From Mesostigma viride (Eukaryota > Streptophyta > Mesostigmatophyceae > Mesostigmatales > Mesostigmataceae): a stretch of 64,000 nt of DNA. The DNA lies in the NCBI GenBank assembly GCA_009746045.1, contig RPFO01000072.1, positions 1,163,330-1,227,329 of the forward strand, read 5' to 3'. The notes below the pieces were generated by a model that searched no databases, was not told the origin of the DNA, and saw only the letters and a program-made list of their open reading frames with translations. Below, in pieces: positions 37,601-49,380 of this stretch (the stretch's first letter is position 1; the number at the start of each line of letters is the position of its first letter). The position numbers and the translations under genes were made by a program.

Positions 37601-40600
37601 CGGTACGTATGATGTGTGATATCGGTACGTATGATGTGTGATATCGGTACGTATGATGTGTGATATCGGTACGTATGATGTGTGATATCGGTACGTATGA
37701 TGTGTGATATCAGTACGTATGATGTGTGATATCGGTACGTATGATGTGTGATATCGGTACGTATGATGTGTGATATCCGTACGTATGATGTGTGATATCG
37801 GTACGTATGATGTGTGATATCGGTACGTATGATGTGTGATATCGGTACGTATGATGTGTGATATCGGTACGTATGATGTGTGATATCGGTACGTATGATG
37901 TGTGATATCCGTACGTATGATGTGTGATATCGGTACGTATGATGTGTGATATCGGTACGTATGATGTGTGATATCGGTACGTATGATGTGTGATATCGGT
38001 ACGTATGATGTGTGATATCGGTACGTATGATGTGTGATATCAGTACGTATGATGTGTGATATCGGTACGTATGATGTGTGATATCGGTACGTATGATGTG
38101 TGATATCGGTACGTATGATGTGTGATATCGGTACGTATGATGTGTGATATCAGTACGTATGATGTGTGATATCGGTACGTATGATGTGTGATATCAGTAC
38201 GTATGATGTGTGATATCAGTACGTATGATGTGTGATATCGGTACGTATGATTTGTGATATCAGTACGTATGATGTGTGATATCGGTACGTATGATGTGTG
38301 ATATCAGTACGTATGATGTGTGATATCAGTACGTATGATGTGTGATATCAGTACGTATGATGTGTGATATCGGTACGTATGATGTGTGATATCGGTACGT
38401 ATGATGTGTGATATCAGTACGTATGATGTGTGATATCGGTACGTATGATGTGTGATATCAGTACGTATGATGTGTGATATCGGTACGTATGATGTGTGAT
38501 ATCAGTACGTATGATGTGTGATATCGGTACGTATGATGTGTGATATCGGTACGTATGATGTGTGATATCAGTACGTATGATGTGTGGTATCGGTACGTAT
38601 GATGTGTGATATCAGTACGTATGATGTGTGATATCGGTACGTATGATGTGTGATATCGGTACGTATGATGTGTGATATCGGTACGTATGATGTGTGATAT
38701 CAGTACGTATGATGTGTGATATCAGTACGTATGATGTGTGATATCAGTACGTATGATGTGTGATATCAGTACGTATGATGTGTGGTATCGGTACGTATGA
38801 TGTGTGATATCGGTACGTATGATGTGTGATATCCGTACGTATGATGTGTGATATCGGTACGTATGATGTGTGATATCGGTACGTATGATGTGTGATATCG
38901 GTACGTATGATGTGTGATATCGGTACGTATGATGTGTGATATCGGTACGTATGATGTGTGATATCAGTACGTATGATGTGTGATATCGGTACGTATGATG
39001 TGTGATATCAGTACGTATGATGTGTGATATCGGTACGTATGATGTGTGATATCAGTACGTATGATGTGTGATATCGGTACGTATGATGTGTGATATCGGT
39101 ACGTATGATGTGTGATATCGGTACGTATGATGTGTGATATCAGTACGTATGATGTGTGATATCAGTACGTATGATGTGTGATATCAGTACGTATGATGTG
39201 TGATATCGGTACGTATGATGTGTGATATCCGTACGTATGATGTGTGATATCGGTACGTATGATGTGTGATATCGGTACGTATGATGTGTGATATCAGTAC
39301 GTATGATGTGTGGTATCGGTACGTATGATGTGTGATATCAGTACGTATGATGTGTGATATCGGTACGTATGATGTGTGATATCGGTACGTATGATGTGTG
39401 ATATCGGTACGTATGATGTGTGATATCAGTACGTATGATGTGTGATATCAGTACGTATGATGTGTGATATCAGTACGTATGATGTGTGATATCAGTACGT
39501 ATGATGTGTGGTATCGGTACGTATGATGTGTGATATCGGTACGTATGATGTGTGATATCCGTACGTATGATGTGTGATATCGGTACGTATGATGTGTGAT
39601 ATCAGTACGTATGATGTGTGATATCGGTACGTATGATGTGTGATATCGGTACGTATGATGTGTGATATCGGTACGTATGATGTGTGGTATCGGTACGTAT
39701 GATGTGTGATATCAGTACGTATGATGTGTGATATCGGTACGTATGATGTGTGATATCGGTACGTATGATGTGTGATATCCGTACGTATGATGTGTGATAT
39801 CGGTACGTATGATGTGTGATATCAGTACGTATGATGTGTGATATCAGTACGTATGATGTGTGATATCAGTACGTATGATGTGTGATATCAGTACGTATGA
39901 TGTGTGGTATCGGTACGTATGATGTGTGATATCGGTACGTATGATGTGTGATATCCGTACGTATGATGTGTGATATCGGTACGTATGATGTGTGATATCA
40001 GTACGTATGATGTGTGATATCGGTACGTATGATGTGTGATATCGGTACGTATGATGTGTGATATCGGTACGTATGATGTGTGGTATCGGTACGTATGATG
40101 TGTGATATCAGTACGTATGATGTGTGATATCGGTACGTATGATGTGTGATATCGGTACGTATGATGTGTGATATCGGTACGTATGATGTGTGATATCAGT
40201 ACGTATGATGTGTGATATCAGTACGTATGATGTGTGATATCAGTACGTATGATGTGTGATATCGGTACGTATGATGTGTGATATCGGTACGTATGATGTG
40301 TGATATCGGTACGTATGATGTGTGATATCGGTACGTATGATGTGTGATATCGGTACGTATGATGTGTGATATCAGTACGTATGATGTGTGATATCGGTAC
40401 GTATGATGTGTGATATCAGTACGTATGATGTGTGATATCAGTACGTATGATGTGTGATATCGGTACGTATGATGTGTGATATCAGTACGTATGATGTGTG
40501 ATATCGGTACGTATGATGTGTGATATCAGTACGTATGATGTGTGATATCAGTACGTATGATGTGTGGTATCGGTACGTATGATGTGTGATATCAGTACGT

Positions 40601-43600
40601 ATGATGTGTGATATCGGTACGTATGATGTGTGATATCGGTACGTTTTTTCTTTGGTCGCGATCCCCACGGGTGTCTTGCGCCATTCTTTCATGTAGGCAG
40701 CCTTATTGGCGACCACAACGGCTGTCCCCTTCTTCACAACCCATTTCCTCTGCCTGGCATTCGTAGCGATCTTTTTGTTTATCGTCTTTACAGCACCTCA
40801 TGCTTATATGTTTCATCATCATCGGCCGGCCCCCATTCCATAGTGTCGAGAAGACAAAGTAGGAAAACCCATGTCGTTTTTCCAGGGCCTACAATAGACC
40901 AACTATTACCTTCGTGCCTCTCTATGACAGTCAAGTCGGTGCTTTACCAAGTTTGCCAACTGAAACGTGAGCTACGCCAACGTGAGCGACGCGCATTTTG
41001 GCATAAAATACACCTTAACGGAAATTATGGATACTTAAGACATTCGTTTTGTTCGTATTGATAGTACAATTCTAACGAAAGGTTAGTTGGGACAAATCAG
41101 GGATGAAATATTGCCATTGGGTGGGTACAACTCTGACTATATTACTCGTACGAACTAAATCCCCGAAGTTGAATGCTACGCGGGAGTGGGGACACGGTGA
41201 GAATGTGGGGAACCGACGAGGGAGGCTGAGCCCGCAAGCCGCCTCTGATTGCTTATCAGTGCGCTCCTGGCGGCGGGCCAGGCCAGCAAGGAGCTCCCTG
41301 CGCGGCGCTAACCGGTGATGTGCCCTCGAGCCGATGACTCAAGACTACTGGTGCTCAGCTAAAGTCTTGGGCTACCGAGGGCGACGGTTCGCTGACCGTC
41401 GCGGCGCATGCTGGCGGCCATACCTAACTCAGGTGCCTACTGGCAACTAGGCACCAACACGGAATGCCCGCCTAACTAGGCGTACCTGCCGGTAACTACC
41501 GGCCACCGGATAGATGCCACCTCGGGAGCACAACTACAGCAACTATCAAATGTGGGACAGCTTGGGGCTTCGATTTGGCCGTACGGTACGGCGCTTGCGG
41601 CGTTAGTCGGACAGTTCGGGGTTCTCCGTTGCGTCTCACGATCGTAGTAAATATGGAGTGATCTCAAGCCACAGCTTTAGTGCTGTACAGTCCACCGCAA
41701 TTCAGCAAGCCGGCAACCGCACATACCTTGGTGGATCATTCTACACTTGCACTGGCACAAGCGGTTTGTTTGGTACGGTAACCACCAGTGACAAGCGCAT
41801 GTTTTGTTTGCCAAATAGTAATTTATTTTTTCTTTGCTTGTTTGGCACTGTCAGTGAAGCACATTTGTCCGCAAAGTAATATTTATTTACAACTTCTTTG
41901 TTTGTTTGGTAGCTAGAAAGCAGACAGGGGAGCACACTCTGGTATTAATTATTTAGCGCTTTCACTCGATGTGCTAAAATAATGACTAATTGAAGTTAAA
42001 ATTAAAAGTGCGGAGGGTGTATGATCGTGTATGCCAACTGCCAGCCCGTCTGCCTAGTTGCCAACGAGAAACAAGGTATTTCATGCAGCCAGCAACTAAG
42101 TCAGTCCGCGAGGTGGCGATGGCCGTTGCAGCGATATTGGATACATTCTAAGCCAAGCTTACCTAAATTTATGCTGGATGCATTTCAATAGCCGGTGCTA
42201 TTTCGGAATTTTAGAAGCATTACCTTGCAATGGGGGGGATTGCATCGGCTTAGATATCACTCAGGCCTTCAGGCGATAGGAAATAGAATGCGTCGGCAAA
42301 ACCCAGATAATCTGTGAGTCCATGCAACCTTATTACGTTTGTTCTGCATTACACCGCCTTGTTCCTGAGTCCTGGCTCTCGAATCATCAGCGAGGATTCG
42401 GCACACCAAAAGCGTGGCATGGGTTCACAAGGACGCAGATTCTTGAAAAAGTTTTGGTCTATGGCCACATCGTCTTATTTCCAGAGGCAAACCAGGGCAG
42501 GACCAAGTAGTCCCGATATCGTCGATGTAAGCCAGCCTGTCCAAGACCTAGAAATGCGCAACAAGAGGAAAAGGCGGGCCGCGGGTAACTCAAGAGGCGG
42601 CAGCATTGTCTGCACAGTCAAGTTATTCCGATGAAGACACAATCTCGACGTCCGGGACTCAAAAGTTCTTCGGACGAGTCGGATTCCGGGGAAGACGAAG
42701 CATTGTGAAATGAAACTTTTCTCTCATTATCTTTTTGACAGCTTGATAAGGCCAGTTTTCTTTACAATGGAGCATGAAGCATGTTTGAAATCCATGGTTG
42801 TAATACCTGTCCTGCCACTTCACCCTTGAAACTCTACGTCGCGATGTCCATGTCCCATCTTGCAACTACCCCCAATTTGACTGCTCCACCGTCCATCATC
42901 CCCCAGTAATTCCGCGTCTTTGAGGGTAATTCCACCCTAGAGGAAGGTCCTGGGCCCCGTCCCTAATTGGAATGGTTTGACGCGCCACCGTTGGCGGCGT
43001 GTCAGCCGTCGGACGCGTCGCCGTTGCGGACTGACGCGTGCCAAAAACCCTTCCTAGACAAACTGGCTGTGGCCCGTCAGACGCCACGGTGACGTCGGCA
43101 TGGGGCAAGCAGTCGCATGGGCCATGAATCCTGGCATCCACACTTCATCACTATAGGCTGTTCGCACGCGGGGGATGATGTGCTGCCGATAGGTAGCCCA
43201 TGGTGAGCTCAAATTTTTTGAATGTATCATTATTATTATTAGGAATAATTTATTTGAAGCAAATAGGACTGCTGCCTCCAACTGGTACGTTGCTGTTCCA
43301 AATGTTTTGTGGGGTCCCTTGCACCTGGTGGCGCCCCTTTCCGCCCCCGCCCCCGCTACTTGCTGCCACCGCTCGCCCCGCAGACGCCAGCAGGAGGCTG
43401 GGCCTGCGCGGCGGCATGGTGTTCGGCGTGCCCATCCCGGAGGACCACGCGGCGGAGGGGGAGATGGTGGAGCGCGCGATCCAGCAGGCGCTGAGGGAGG
43501 CCAGGTGCGTAAGTATGAATGAGAATGGATGGCTGCAAAGCACGGTTTAGCAGGCGCTGAGGGAGGCCAATCGGGCAGGAAGGGGGGTGAAGCGGGGTGG

Positions 43601-45109
43601 AATAGGTTATTGACAATACAGTTTGCAGTCGTTACGTCAGGGGCTGAATGTAGCGAACGGTCGCAGGGTTCCATGGGTCATGCCGCTCACCAGGTGCAAG
43701 CACACGGCAGGCAGTCACGGAGGCCGGGGGAGCTTGGTTGCGAATAATGGTGCGAACGGGTGTGGGCGCACTGGAGGCAAGGCACAACTTTTTCTGGTTT
43801 TCCTAATGACTGTTTTCTTTTGATGGCGCCCTTTCGTTTGGTGGATGGTACATAGCGTGTAGCTGGCCCTGGGTTGACGCACTTTCTGCTGGAATCAACA
43901 AGCGCAGGAAGTTGTTGCCGGCATCATGCTCCAGGCAGCAGGAACAAACGCCGCTCACGTTTGTTAGGGTCATAAGCTTCATCCGGTCGGGTTGTTGGGT
44001 CATCGTATGCCATCCGTTCGCAAGACTGTCCTCAGGTTGTTGGGTCATCGTATGCCATCTGTTCGCAAGACTGTCCTCAGGTTGTTGGGTCATCGTATGC
44101 CATCCGTTCGCAAGACTGTCCTCAGGTTGTTGGGTCATCGTATGCCATCCGTTCGCAAGACTGTCCTCAGGTTGTTGGGTCATCGTATGCCATCCGTTCG
44201 CAAGACTGTCCTCAGGGCGGCCTTCCAGTTGGAAACACGAGCGAATACACAACCCCGGAAGGGTCTCCCTCTCCTCCTGTTTGGTTTGTGCCATGCTCGC
44301 CACGCTAACTCATGCAGCAACCGTGATAAAAAGGAATCTAGGACTCGATACCCTTTGTGGGTTCTCTGCCCTCCCCTCCTCTGACACATCGCCCCTGACA
44401 CCTCGCCCCTGACACCCATCCCCTGACACACCTTGCCCCTTCTACCGGATGGAACGTGCAGCGACAAGGGCATCCGCGGCGCAGCCTCCACCCCCTTCCT
44501 CCTGCGGCGCATTGCTGAGATCACGGGCGGGCGCTCGCTCATGGCCAGTATCCTTCCCTGATGACATCCCTTGTGGCCCGCAGTAATCTTATGCACAGTG
44601 CACACCCTGCAACTGTCTGTGTTTTCATTTCCTACTACATCCTGCCCAAACCCCAGCAAGTCCATCATAATGGAAGGTTTCTTATTAGGAGCTAATTCAA
44701 AGATTTCACTTCTGCGGCCCCGTGATGGCATGGGGCCTTACGGACGTCGCGCATGCTGTGATTATCGTGCAGAATGTCTAGGGGGGGCGCACAAGAAGCA
44801 TAGGAGGAAGTTATGGGCTGACTCCGCCTTGCTGTATTGAGAATGGCTAATCGAATATTTTGGTCTGTATTGGAATGTTTTCTTTACTGCTTGCACAAGT
44901 TGCGCAAGATGCCTTAACTCATCGCACCAACCCCTTGCTTTCATTTTGCTGGTTGCATTTTTTATTTATTGGGCCATTCATCCTTGCTTTTTTCAGATAT
45001 CCACCTTGTGCTGAACAATGCCAAGACAGGGGCCCAGATCGCAGTCGAGTTGGCCAAATTGGCTACACAATCAGAAGGCATGGAGAACTGTGCAATCACA
45101 AGACTATGA
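23549..45109 (+). CDS. psuG: Pseudouridine-5'-phosphate glycosidase
   Basis: Cleaves pseudouridine 5'-phosphate to uracil and ribose 5-phosphate in modified-nucleoside catabolism. Exons: ?-23624, 24910-25020, 25760-25842, 26614-26673, 27197-27257, 29873-29979, 30772-30849, 31374-31419, 43384-43504, 44462-44547, 44997-45109. From Val at 23549 they give 942 nt (313 aa plus stop), close to the 312 aa of E. coli PsuG. Known functional positions align with a constant offset of 12: E19 (ALEST), K81 (KKVSRRD), D137, Schiff-base K154 (GAKTILD) and N277. Every join keeps phase. The frame stays open upstream to 23291 without ATG, so the start codon is in an unplaced exon; ATG at 23246 with donor GTGAGT at 23287 is one candidate. 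No fused PfkB kinase follows. The introns hold large repeats and decoy splice junctions. Confidence 0.93.
24231..24462. repeat. 59-bp tandem repeat, four copies, in psuG intron 1
   Basis: The landmark TCGTTGACACGCGGG recurs at 24231, 24290, 24349 and 24408, with few differences between copies. Confidence 0.9.
24601..24938 (+). repeat. Three copies of the psuG exon-2 acceptor junction
   Basis: CCCAGGCATGCCCTACCCCC marks the real acceptor near 24905. The same junction plus about 20 exon bases is found upstream at 24787-24817 (almost exact) and at 24601-24630 (diverged). Use of the 24787 copy would add 118 nt and shift the frame. Confidence 0.9.
25011..25067 (+). repeat. Duplicated psuG exon-2 donor junction
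   Basis: The exon end GCCGCGCATTGGTGAGGGG is repeated about 38 bp into the intron as GCCGCGCATTGATGGGGAGG. Confidence 0.7.
25436..25732. repeat. Compound (CCG)/(CCA) tract in psuG intron 2
   Basis: Alternating blocks of CCG and CCA units fill almost 300 bases just before the exon-3 acceptor. The acceptor CCCTCAG lies beyond the tract at 25753-25759. Confidence 0.95.
26655..26825 (+). repeat. Degenerate repeats of the psuG exon-4 donor junction
   Basis: The exon end and donor CTGGCGTCCATGGTGCGT recurs in decayed form at least four times: CTGGCGTCCATGCTACGT, GTGGCATCCGTGGTGTGT, CTGGTCCATGCTGCAT and CTGGTCGCGTCCGTGGTTGG. Confidence 0.7.
27270..27390. repeat. (GGGGGA)n tract beside the psuG exon-5 donor
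   Basis: A G-rich tandem tract begins some 12 nt after the donor GTGAGT of exon 5. Confidence 0.9.
28925..29825. repeat. 45-bp minisatellite, about 20 copies, in psuG intron 5
   Basis: The unit contains GGAGCAGGCGTCCAGTATGA and alternates between CCATGG and CCGTGG variants. Because 45 is a multiple of 3, both strands show long spurious reading frames. Confidence 0.95.
30829..31122 (+). repeat. Eight tandem copies of the psuG exon-7 donor junction
   Basis: The real exon ends CCAAGTCCAGTGGATGCAAG followed by GTAGGG. Seven further units of 36-38 bp follow directly, each with a CCAAGTCCAGTGG-like core, TGCAAGG and TGGGGCTT-like tail. Copies 2, 3, 5 and 7 still contain a potential GTRGGG donor. 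The array therefore begins inside coding sequence. Confidence 0.92.
31741..31857 (+). other. hAT-like protein fragment, 38 codons, in psuG intron 8
   Basis: The frame reads [19 protein letters not shown] and then [13 protein letters not shown] before a stop. RFFYENGI-type segments occur in hAT transposases, so this may be a transposase relic. The bases GCCCTAAACCCTAAATCC at its end resemble plant-type telomere repeat by chance or by origin. Confidence 0.25.
32488..33464 (+). repeat. Left arm of a ~1-kb inverted repeat (foldback element)
   Basis: This arm pairs with 33502-33908 plus 40644-41160 on the opposite strand, around a loop of about 37 nt (33465-33501). Both arms encode diverged copies of an uncharacterised peptide with [17 protein letters not shown] and [18 protein letters not shown]. 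The arm contains one GGTACTGATATCACA at 33055-33069. Confidence 0.85.
33502..33908 (-). repeat. Right arm (inner part) of the inverted repeat
   Basis: It is the reverse complement of about 33072-33464, with small differences. The minus strand has a 102-codon frame with [19 protein letters not shown] and the HKGYRIMEY segment; the left arm has the same peptide with a stop. The protein family is unknown to me. Confidence 0.85.
33966..40643. repeat. 22-bp minisatellite array, about 300 copies
   Basis: The unit is GTACGTATGATGTGTGATAT plus C and one variable base (G, A or C). Rarer variants include GATTTGTG, GTGTGGTATC, CAGTAGTACG and a short unit lacking 6 bases (36281, 36781, 37590). It lies wholly in psuG intron 8 and inside the right arm of the inverted repeat. 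Confidence 0.98.
40644..41160 (-). repeat. Right arm (outer part) of the inverted repeat
   Basis: It is the reverse complement of about 32488-33054 and resumes exactly where the 22-bp array stops. The minus strand encodes [20 protein letters not shown]; the left arm has [20 protein letters not shown]. Confidence 0.85.
41340..41503. other. Cluster of six short perfect hairpins
   Basis: Consecutive stems are CAAGACT/AGTCTTG (41340-41369), GCGACGGT/ACCGTCGC (41381-41402), ACCT/AGGT (41422-41434), GGTGCCTA/TAGGCACC (41432-41455), CGCCT/AGGCG (41469-41482) and GCCGGT/ACCGGC (41488-41503). Three have loops made of or starting with AACT. It could be a structured RNA, a SINE-like element end or a protein-binding array; nothing shows which. 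Confidence 0.5.
41504..43383. other. Rest of psuG intron 8, no assigned feature
   Basis: A frame at 42314-42634 has a basic [11 protein letters not shown] stretch but no recognisable domain or gene structure. Nothing else can be supported. Confidence 0.3.
43483..43569 (+). repeat. Duplicated psuG exon-9 donor junction
   Basis: The exon end AGCAGGCGCTGAGGGAGGCC (43483-43502) recurs exactly at 43549-43568, 66 bp later in the intron. The second copy is followed by AATCGG, so it lacks a GT donor. Confidence 0.9.
43990..44215. repeat. 45-bp tandem repeat, five copies, in psuG intron 9
   Basis: The unit contains GGTTGTTGGGTCATCGTATG; copies differ by single bases. Confidence 0.93.
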
Positions 45110-45809
45110 TGATTGTGTTGTATCATGTCTATGTTCCAGAGTTGATATATTTATGACACAGCGCTGTAAGTGTTCATGTGACCAGTACATGTTGAATAGC
45201 CAAGGTACCCTAGTCATAACTAATGCATGCACAAGTATATAGCAGTAGTGTAGACTAGTAAAGCTTAGTGACGTGGCCATGTATGCCTACGTGATGGGCC
45301 CACACCCGCCAATGCATTAGCTTTAGAGCATTTAGTCATGCTTTGCCCATGCAGAGAGTTACTCTCTGCTGAGATGCCATGCTCCAGCCATAGCCTAGCC
45401 ATAATCATCTTCCACCCCATGTCATGCAGGCCTTCTTTTAGGTATGATCCATCATGGTGGTGCAGGTGCACATTGTGCACCCAGAGTAGGTGGCAGTTTA
45501 CATCCTCCACCTGCAGGTTGTAGCCCAGACTGATTAAAAACCCATATGCCCCTTCTCAGGGATATGTGTTATGCTCCCCGGAGCTATGTTCTTGATTAAT
45601 TGATTAATGCACAATGGATTTGCATTAGGGACCCATTACACCAGTATTTTACTTGCTGTCCAGTACTGGGAAGATTTTTTTTTTCCTTTCTAGAATTTAC
45701 ACACCAGGTTGTTGACTACAATCTTTGGGCTGCGCATATCTGGTTGTCTCATTGATGTATAAACTTTTACAAACATTACATGCTACAGTTGGGGCATGAT
45801 GCAGACAAT
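45110..45809. other. 3' flank of psuG
   Basis: No further gene was recognised. It should include the 3' untranslated region of psuG; a TGTAA (the green-algal type of polyadenylation signal) occurs at about 45165, which is only suggestive. Confidence 0.3.
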
Positions 45810-46372
<563 letters not shown>

Positions 46373-46488
46373 TTACTTACTAATTACTTACTGACTTACG
46401 TAAGGCGCTACATAATTGACAAACGGATTGATTTGAATTCACGACGCCTGACAACACATATTAAAAATCATAATAATTACTTACATCA

Positions 46489-48655
46489 TCAGCGCCCAAA
46501 CATAACCAAAGCCAACGCTAACAAGAGATATAAAAACAAAATAACTTCAAGCCAGCATGGGACACTCCACACTGCAGAACCAAGTAAAACAGCCAAATAA
46601 CCGTGCTGCACCGCACAGTCAGACCGCATGCGGCGGAGCAAGATGTCAGCCATAGCCCGGGTAAGCGCTACCAAAAGGCGTTGCATGGCGGGCCAGTACG
46701 ACGTCAATCCAGGTCTGCGCCGACCAAGGGGCCCGCTGGCCCTCCAGCAGGTCCAGGCGGTCCTCCCGGAGCCGGCAACACTCCTTAAAAGGAAGCTAGC
46801 CGGCGGTCACGGGCGGGCGGCCCAGCCCATGGCCCCCAACTCCTCCGAGACAAAGGGCACCACACGATGGTGCCCGACGTCGCCATAGGCCGTGAGCAGT
46901 TCGTCCGCTCATCCCGATCCACCGTGTAGCCCGCCGCCTGGGATGCACCAACCACATGGCTCAAAGAGCGCCAAGGGGCGAGCCACAGAAACGTCAATAA
47001 GCCGAAGTGCCACCCGCCTTCCTCAAAGTCCTGAACCACGAAGTCAGGTCAGTGGTTGGGGACTTGGGGTAGCTTAGAATTAAGCCGCGCCGTCCGCAAG
47101 TCCTCAGACCGAATGTTCGCGTACGTGGCCGGGGGAAAACGGACCGGGCCATGGCGAGCACCACCTTCAGGACGATGTCCAGTGTGCAAGTACAAGTACC
47201 AATTCTGATTCTGTTGGCCACCCATGCACATGACAGGTAGCCGGTGGGGCCCAATGGGGTCCAAGGCCTGCCCGCAGCTATCACAGGGCCGCCGGCTGCG
47301 GGAACAAGAGGTTGTGGGGCAAACACTGGTTGGTGTCGCGCAGCGCCACCGGATAGTGACTGGACGCCACCTGGGACAATTAAAGGGGGGGCGGGGCGCC
47401 ATGGGGCTAGAGCTCGGAGGTAAGCCGAGCCCACTGACATGCACTCCGCAACGAGAGTGAGGACAGCCACGCGCAACCGACCCTGGGCATTCAGGTCATC
47501 AAAAAAGAGCCATCCGATCCACCGTGAGAAGAATACCCGCGTCTACTACAGGTTTTATATTCTGGTGTTTATCGATGACGCGGGCAGGCCGGAACATTTG
47601 CTGCGGGGAATCGGTCGGTAGCAACCGAGGGAGTGCTGCCCCGCGAGGGAGGCGGCGCGTTGGCCGGGCGGCCTGTTCGAGCGGTGCTGACGGTAGTGCA
47701 GGCCAGGCTGCTGGACCTCAGCACAGGCATCCTGGATGGCGGTGATGATGAAAGGGTACGGGCTGGTGGGGTCCAAGAGGTCAGGCACCGCCGTAGCCAA
47801 GAGGGGAAGGAGCCGGCAGCTTTCCTCCGACGACTGTCAGCTACACTGAGCCCAAAAACTCCGCCGGGGCTGCCACTGGGCGGCGCGGGTCAGACCGCAG
47901 CTGCCCATCCGGCCGGGCAGGGACGCGATGCGGATAGAATGGGCCGCCGGGAGGTCGGGGCCGGGGACCAGCTCATCGGCGCCACTAGGCCGACTGGATG
48001 CGTTCGTCCGGTGGCCCTCGGCGGCCTGCGGCCGGACCTGGGCGGGCGGAGTGCGCCCCGGATCGAGCCAATAAACGACGCGAGGGTGCGCGCAAATCAA
48101 GAGAAGCAGCCCCGGACGTGGCCTGCGAATCATGAAGGCGACTGGACTTCGAAATTGAGCAATCAATGGCAAGACCTCAGCGGTGCGCTCCTCGATGGTG
48201 GCCCGCAGGGGGCGTCGATGGCAAAATTGGGGTCGCGGAGGACATCCAACCCCCGGAGACGTTCGCGTCCCGGCCCTGAGGAGCTGCGGCGGATCGGAAA
48301 GCCAGAGCAATCACCCTGGGGCGAGTACACCTCGCATTTGGCCGGCCAGGTCAACTCGAGTTTGATGTCGGCCACTGCCGTCCGCAGGGCCGGCCATGCA
48401 GAAGGGCCACGTTGGTGTCCTGCACGGTGCCCATGACGTAGATGTCGTCGAGGTATGTCAGTTTGGTAATTACCGCCGGGTGAGCGGTGTGGACCGCGCA
48501 GAGGCAAACCTGGAGGGGGGCGGCAAAGTACAGGGGCCCCAGGGGGTCGCCTTGCTGGGTGCCCGACCTCGACAGCAAGACGGCGCGCGAGCCGTCCTCC
48601 ATATGTAGTGTAAACCAGTTGACCCGGCTGGCCGTCGCACACGGCGAGCGCTCCG
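46489..48655 (-). mobile_element. LINE with YLDD reverse transcriptase and zinc/endonuclease-like C-terminus, broken
   Basis: Minus-strand pieces in order: SGTQQGDPLGPLYFAAPLQV (palm motif B) near 48550, KLTYLDDIYVMGT (catalytic box with YLDD) near 48460, CDSCGQALDPIGPHRL plus MCMGG (C-x2-C ... H ... C) near 47270, LIDVSVARPLALFEP near 46980, VVPFVSEELGAMG near 46850 and a terminal RAMADILLRRM. The zinc motif followed by a DVSV strand resembles the restriction-like endonuclease end of R2/NeSL-type LINEs; that clade call is inference. Many frameshifts make it inactive, and the 5' part is cut off at about 48655. Confidence 0.7.
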
Positions 48656-48660
48656 AGCAT

Positions 48661-49380
48661 ATCACTTCTATTAACCGTGGAAGCACATACAATGAGTGGA
48701 GCACATACAAAAGGCAGGCCACATCCCGGCCGCCGATGCGCATGGGAACACTTATTGCTTGGCAAAGGCTAGCCTTACCCCCAAACACGCAGGGAGGGTG
48801 GGCGGGAAAAGAAAAGAGGCCGACCGTAGCTAGGTGGGTTTGTTTTTGTCCTTTTTTGCGTGTCATGCGGCCTTGGCCCGGACGGCATTTTTTCGCCACG
48901 CAAATGTTGCGTCTGAACAAATGACGCAATGTGGCGTTCTAATTGCCGGCAGCTTACGTAAGGCTGCCGGGGCTATTAGGTCACATATTGCGTGAGAGAA
49001 GGAATCTAGATCTAGTTAATCACTACGCCATGAGCCAAGAAACCTAGACAGTGGCAGGTTTATATCTCAACGTAGCTCCTGCCACCTGGCCAAGAAAAAA
49101 AGCTGGCCAAAGTTTTGGCCACGACTGATCCGGATCAGGCCGCACCGGCCTCAAAAGGTATGTCACGTGAACCCAATAACCTAGCTATAGCGGCTACCCT
49201 TCCATCTCACTATAAAGAAAAGTTCTATGTTCATAGAACCACGATTCTATTAACCGTGGAACTCCAGGGTAACCAGACTCTTTATTAAAACAATGAGTGG
49301 AGCACATACAAAAGGCAGGCCACATCCCGGCCGCCGATGCTCATGGGAACACTTATTGCTTGGCAAAGGCTAGCCTTATC
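48661..49380. repeat. Direct repeat pair of about 86 bp, ~600 bp apart
   Basis: CAATGAGTGGAGCACATACA through GGCAAAGGCTAGCCTTA occurs at 48690-48777 and 49291-49378 with one difference. TTCTATTAACCGTGGAA precedes both. They may be the ends of a small inserted element or a segmental duplication; no coding content lies between them. Confidence 0.6.

Noticed and set aside
33966-40643. CRISPR-like regular array
   Set aside because: The 22-bp units abut with no unique spacers, the context is a eukaryotic intron, and no cas genes are present. It is a minisatellite.
44997-45809. PfkB pseudouridine kinase fused to PsuG
   Set aside because: A stop codon ends the glycosidase at 45107-45109 at the family's normal length, and no kinase motifs follow.
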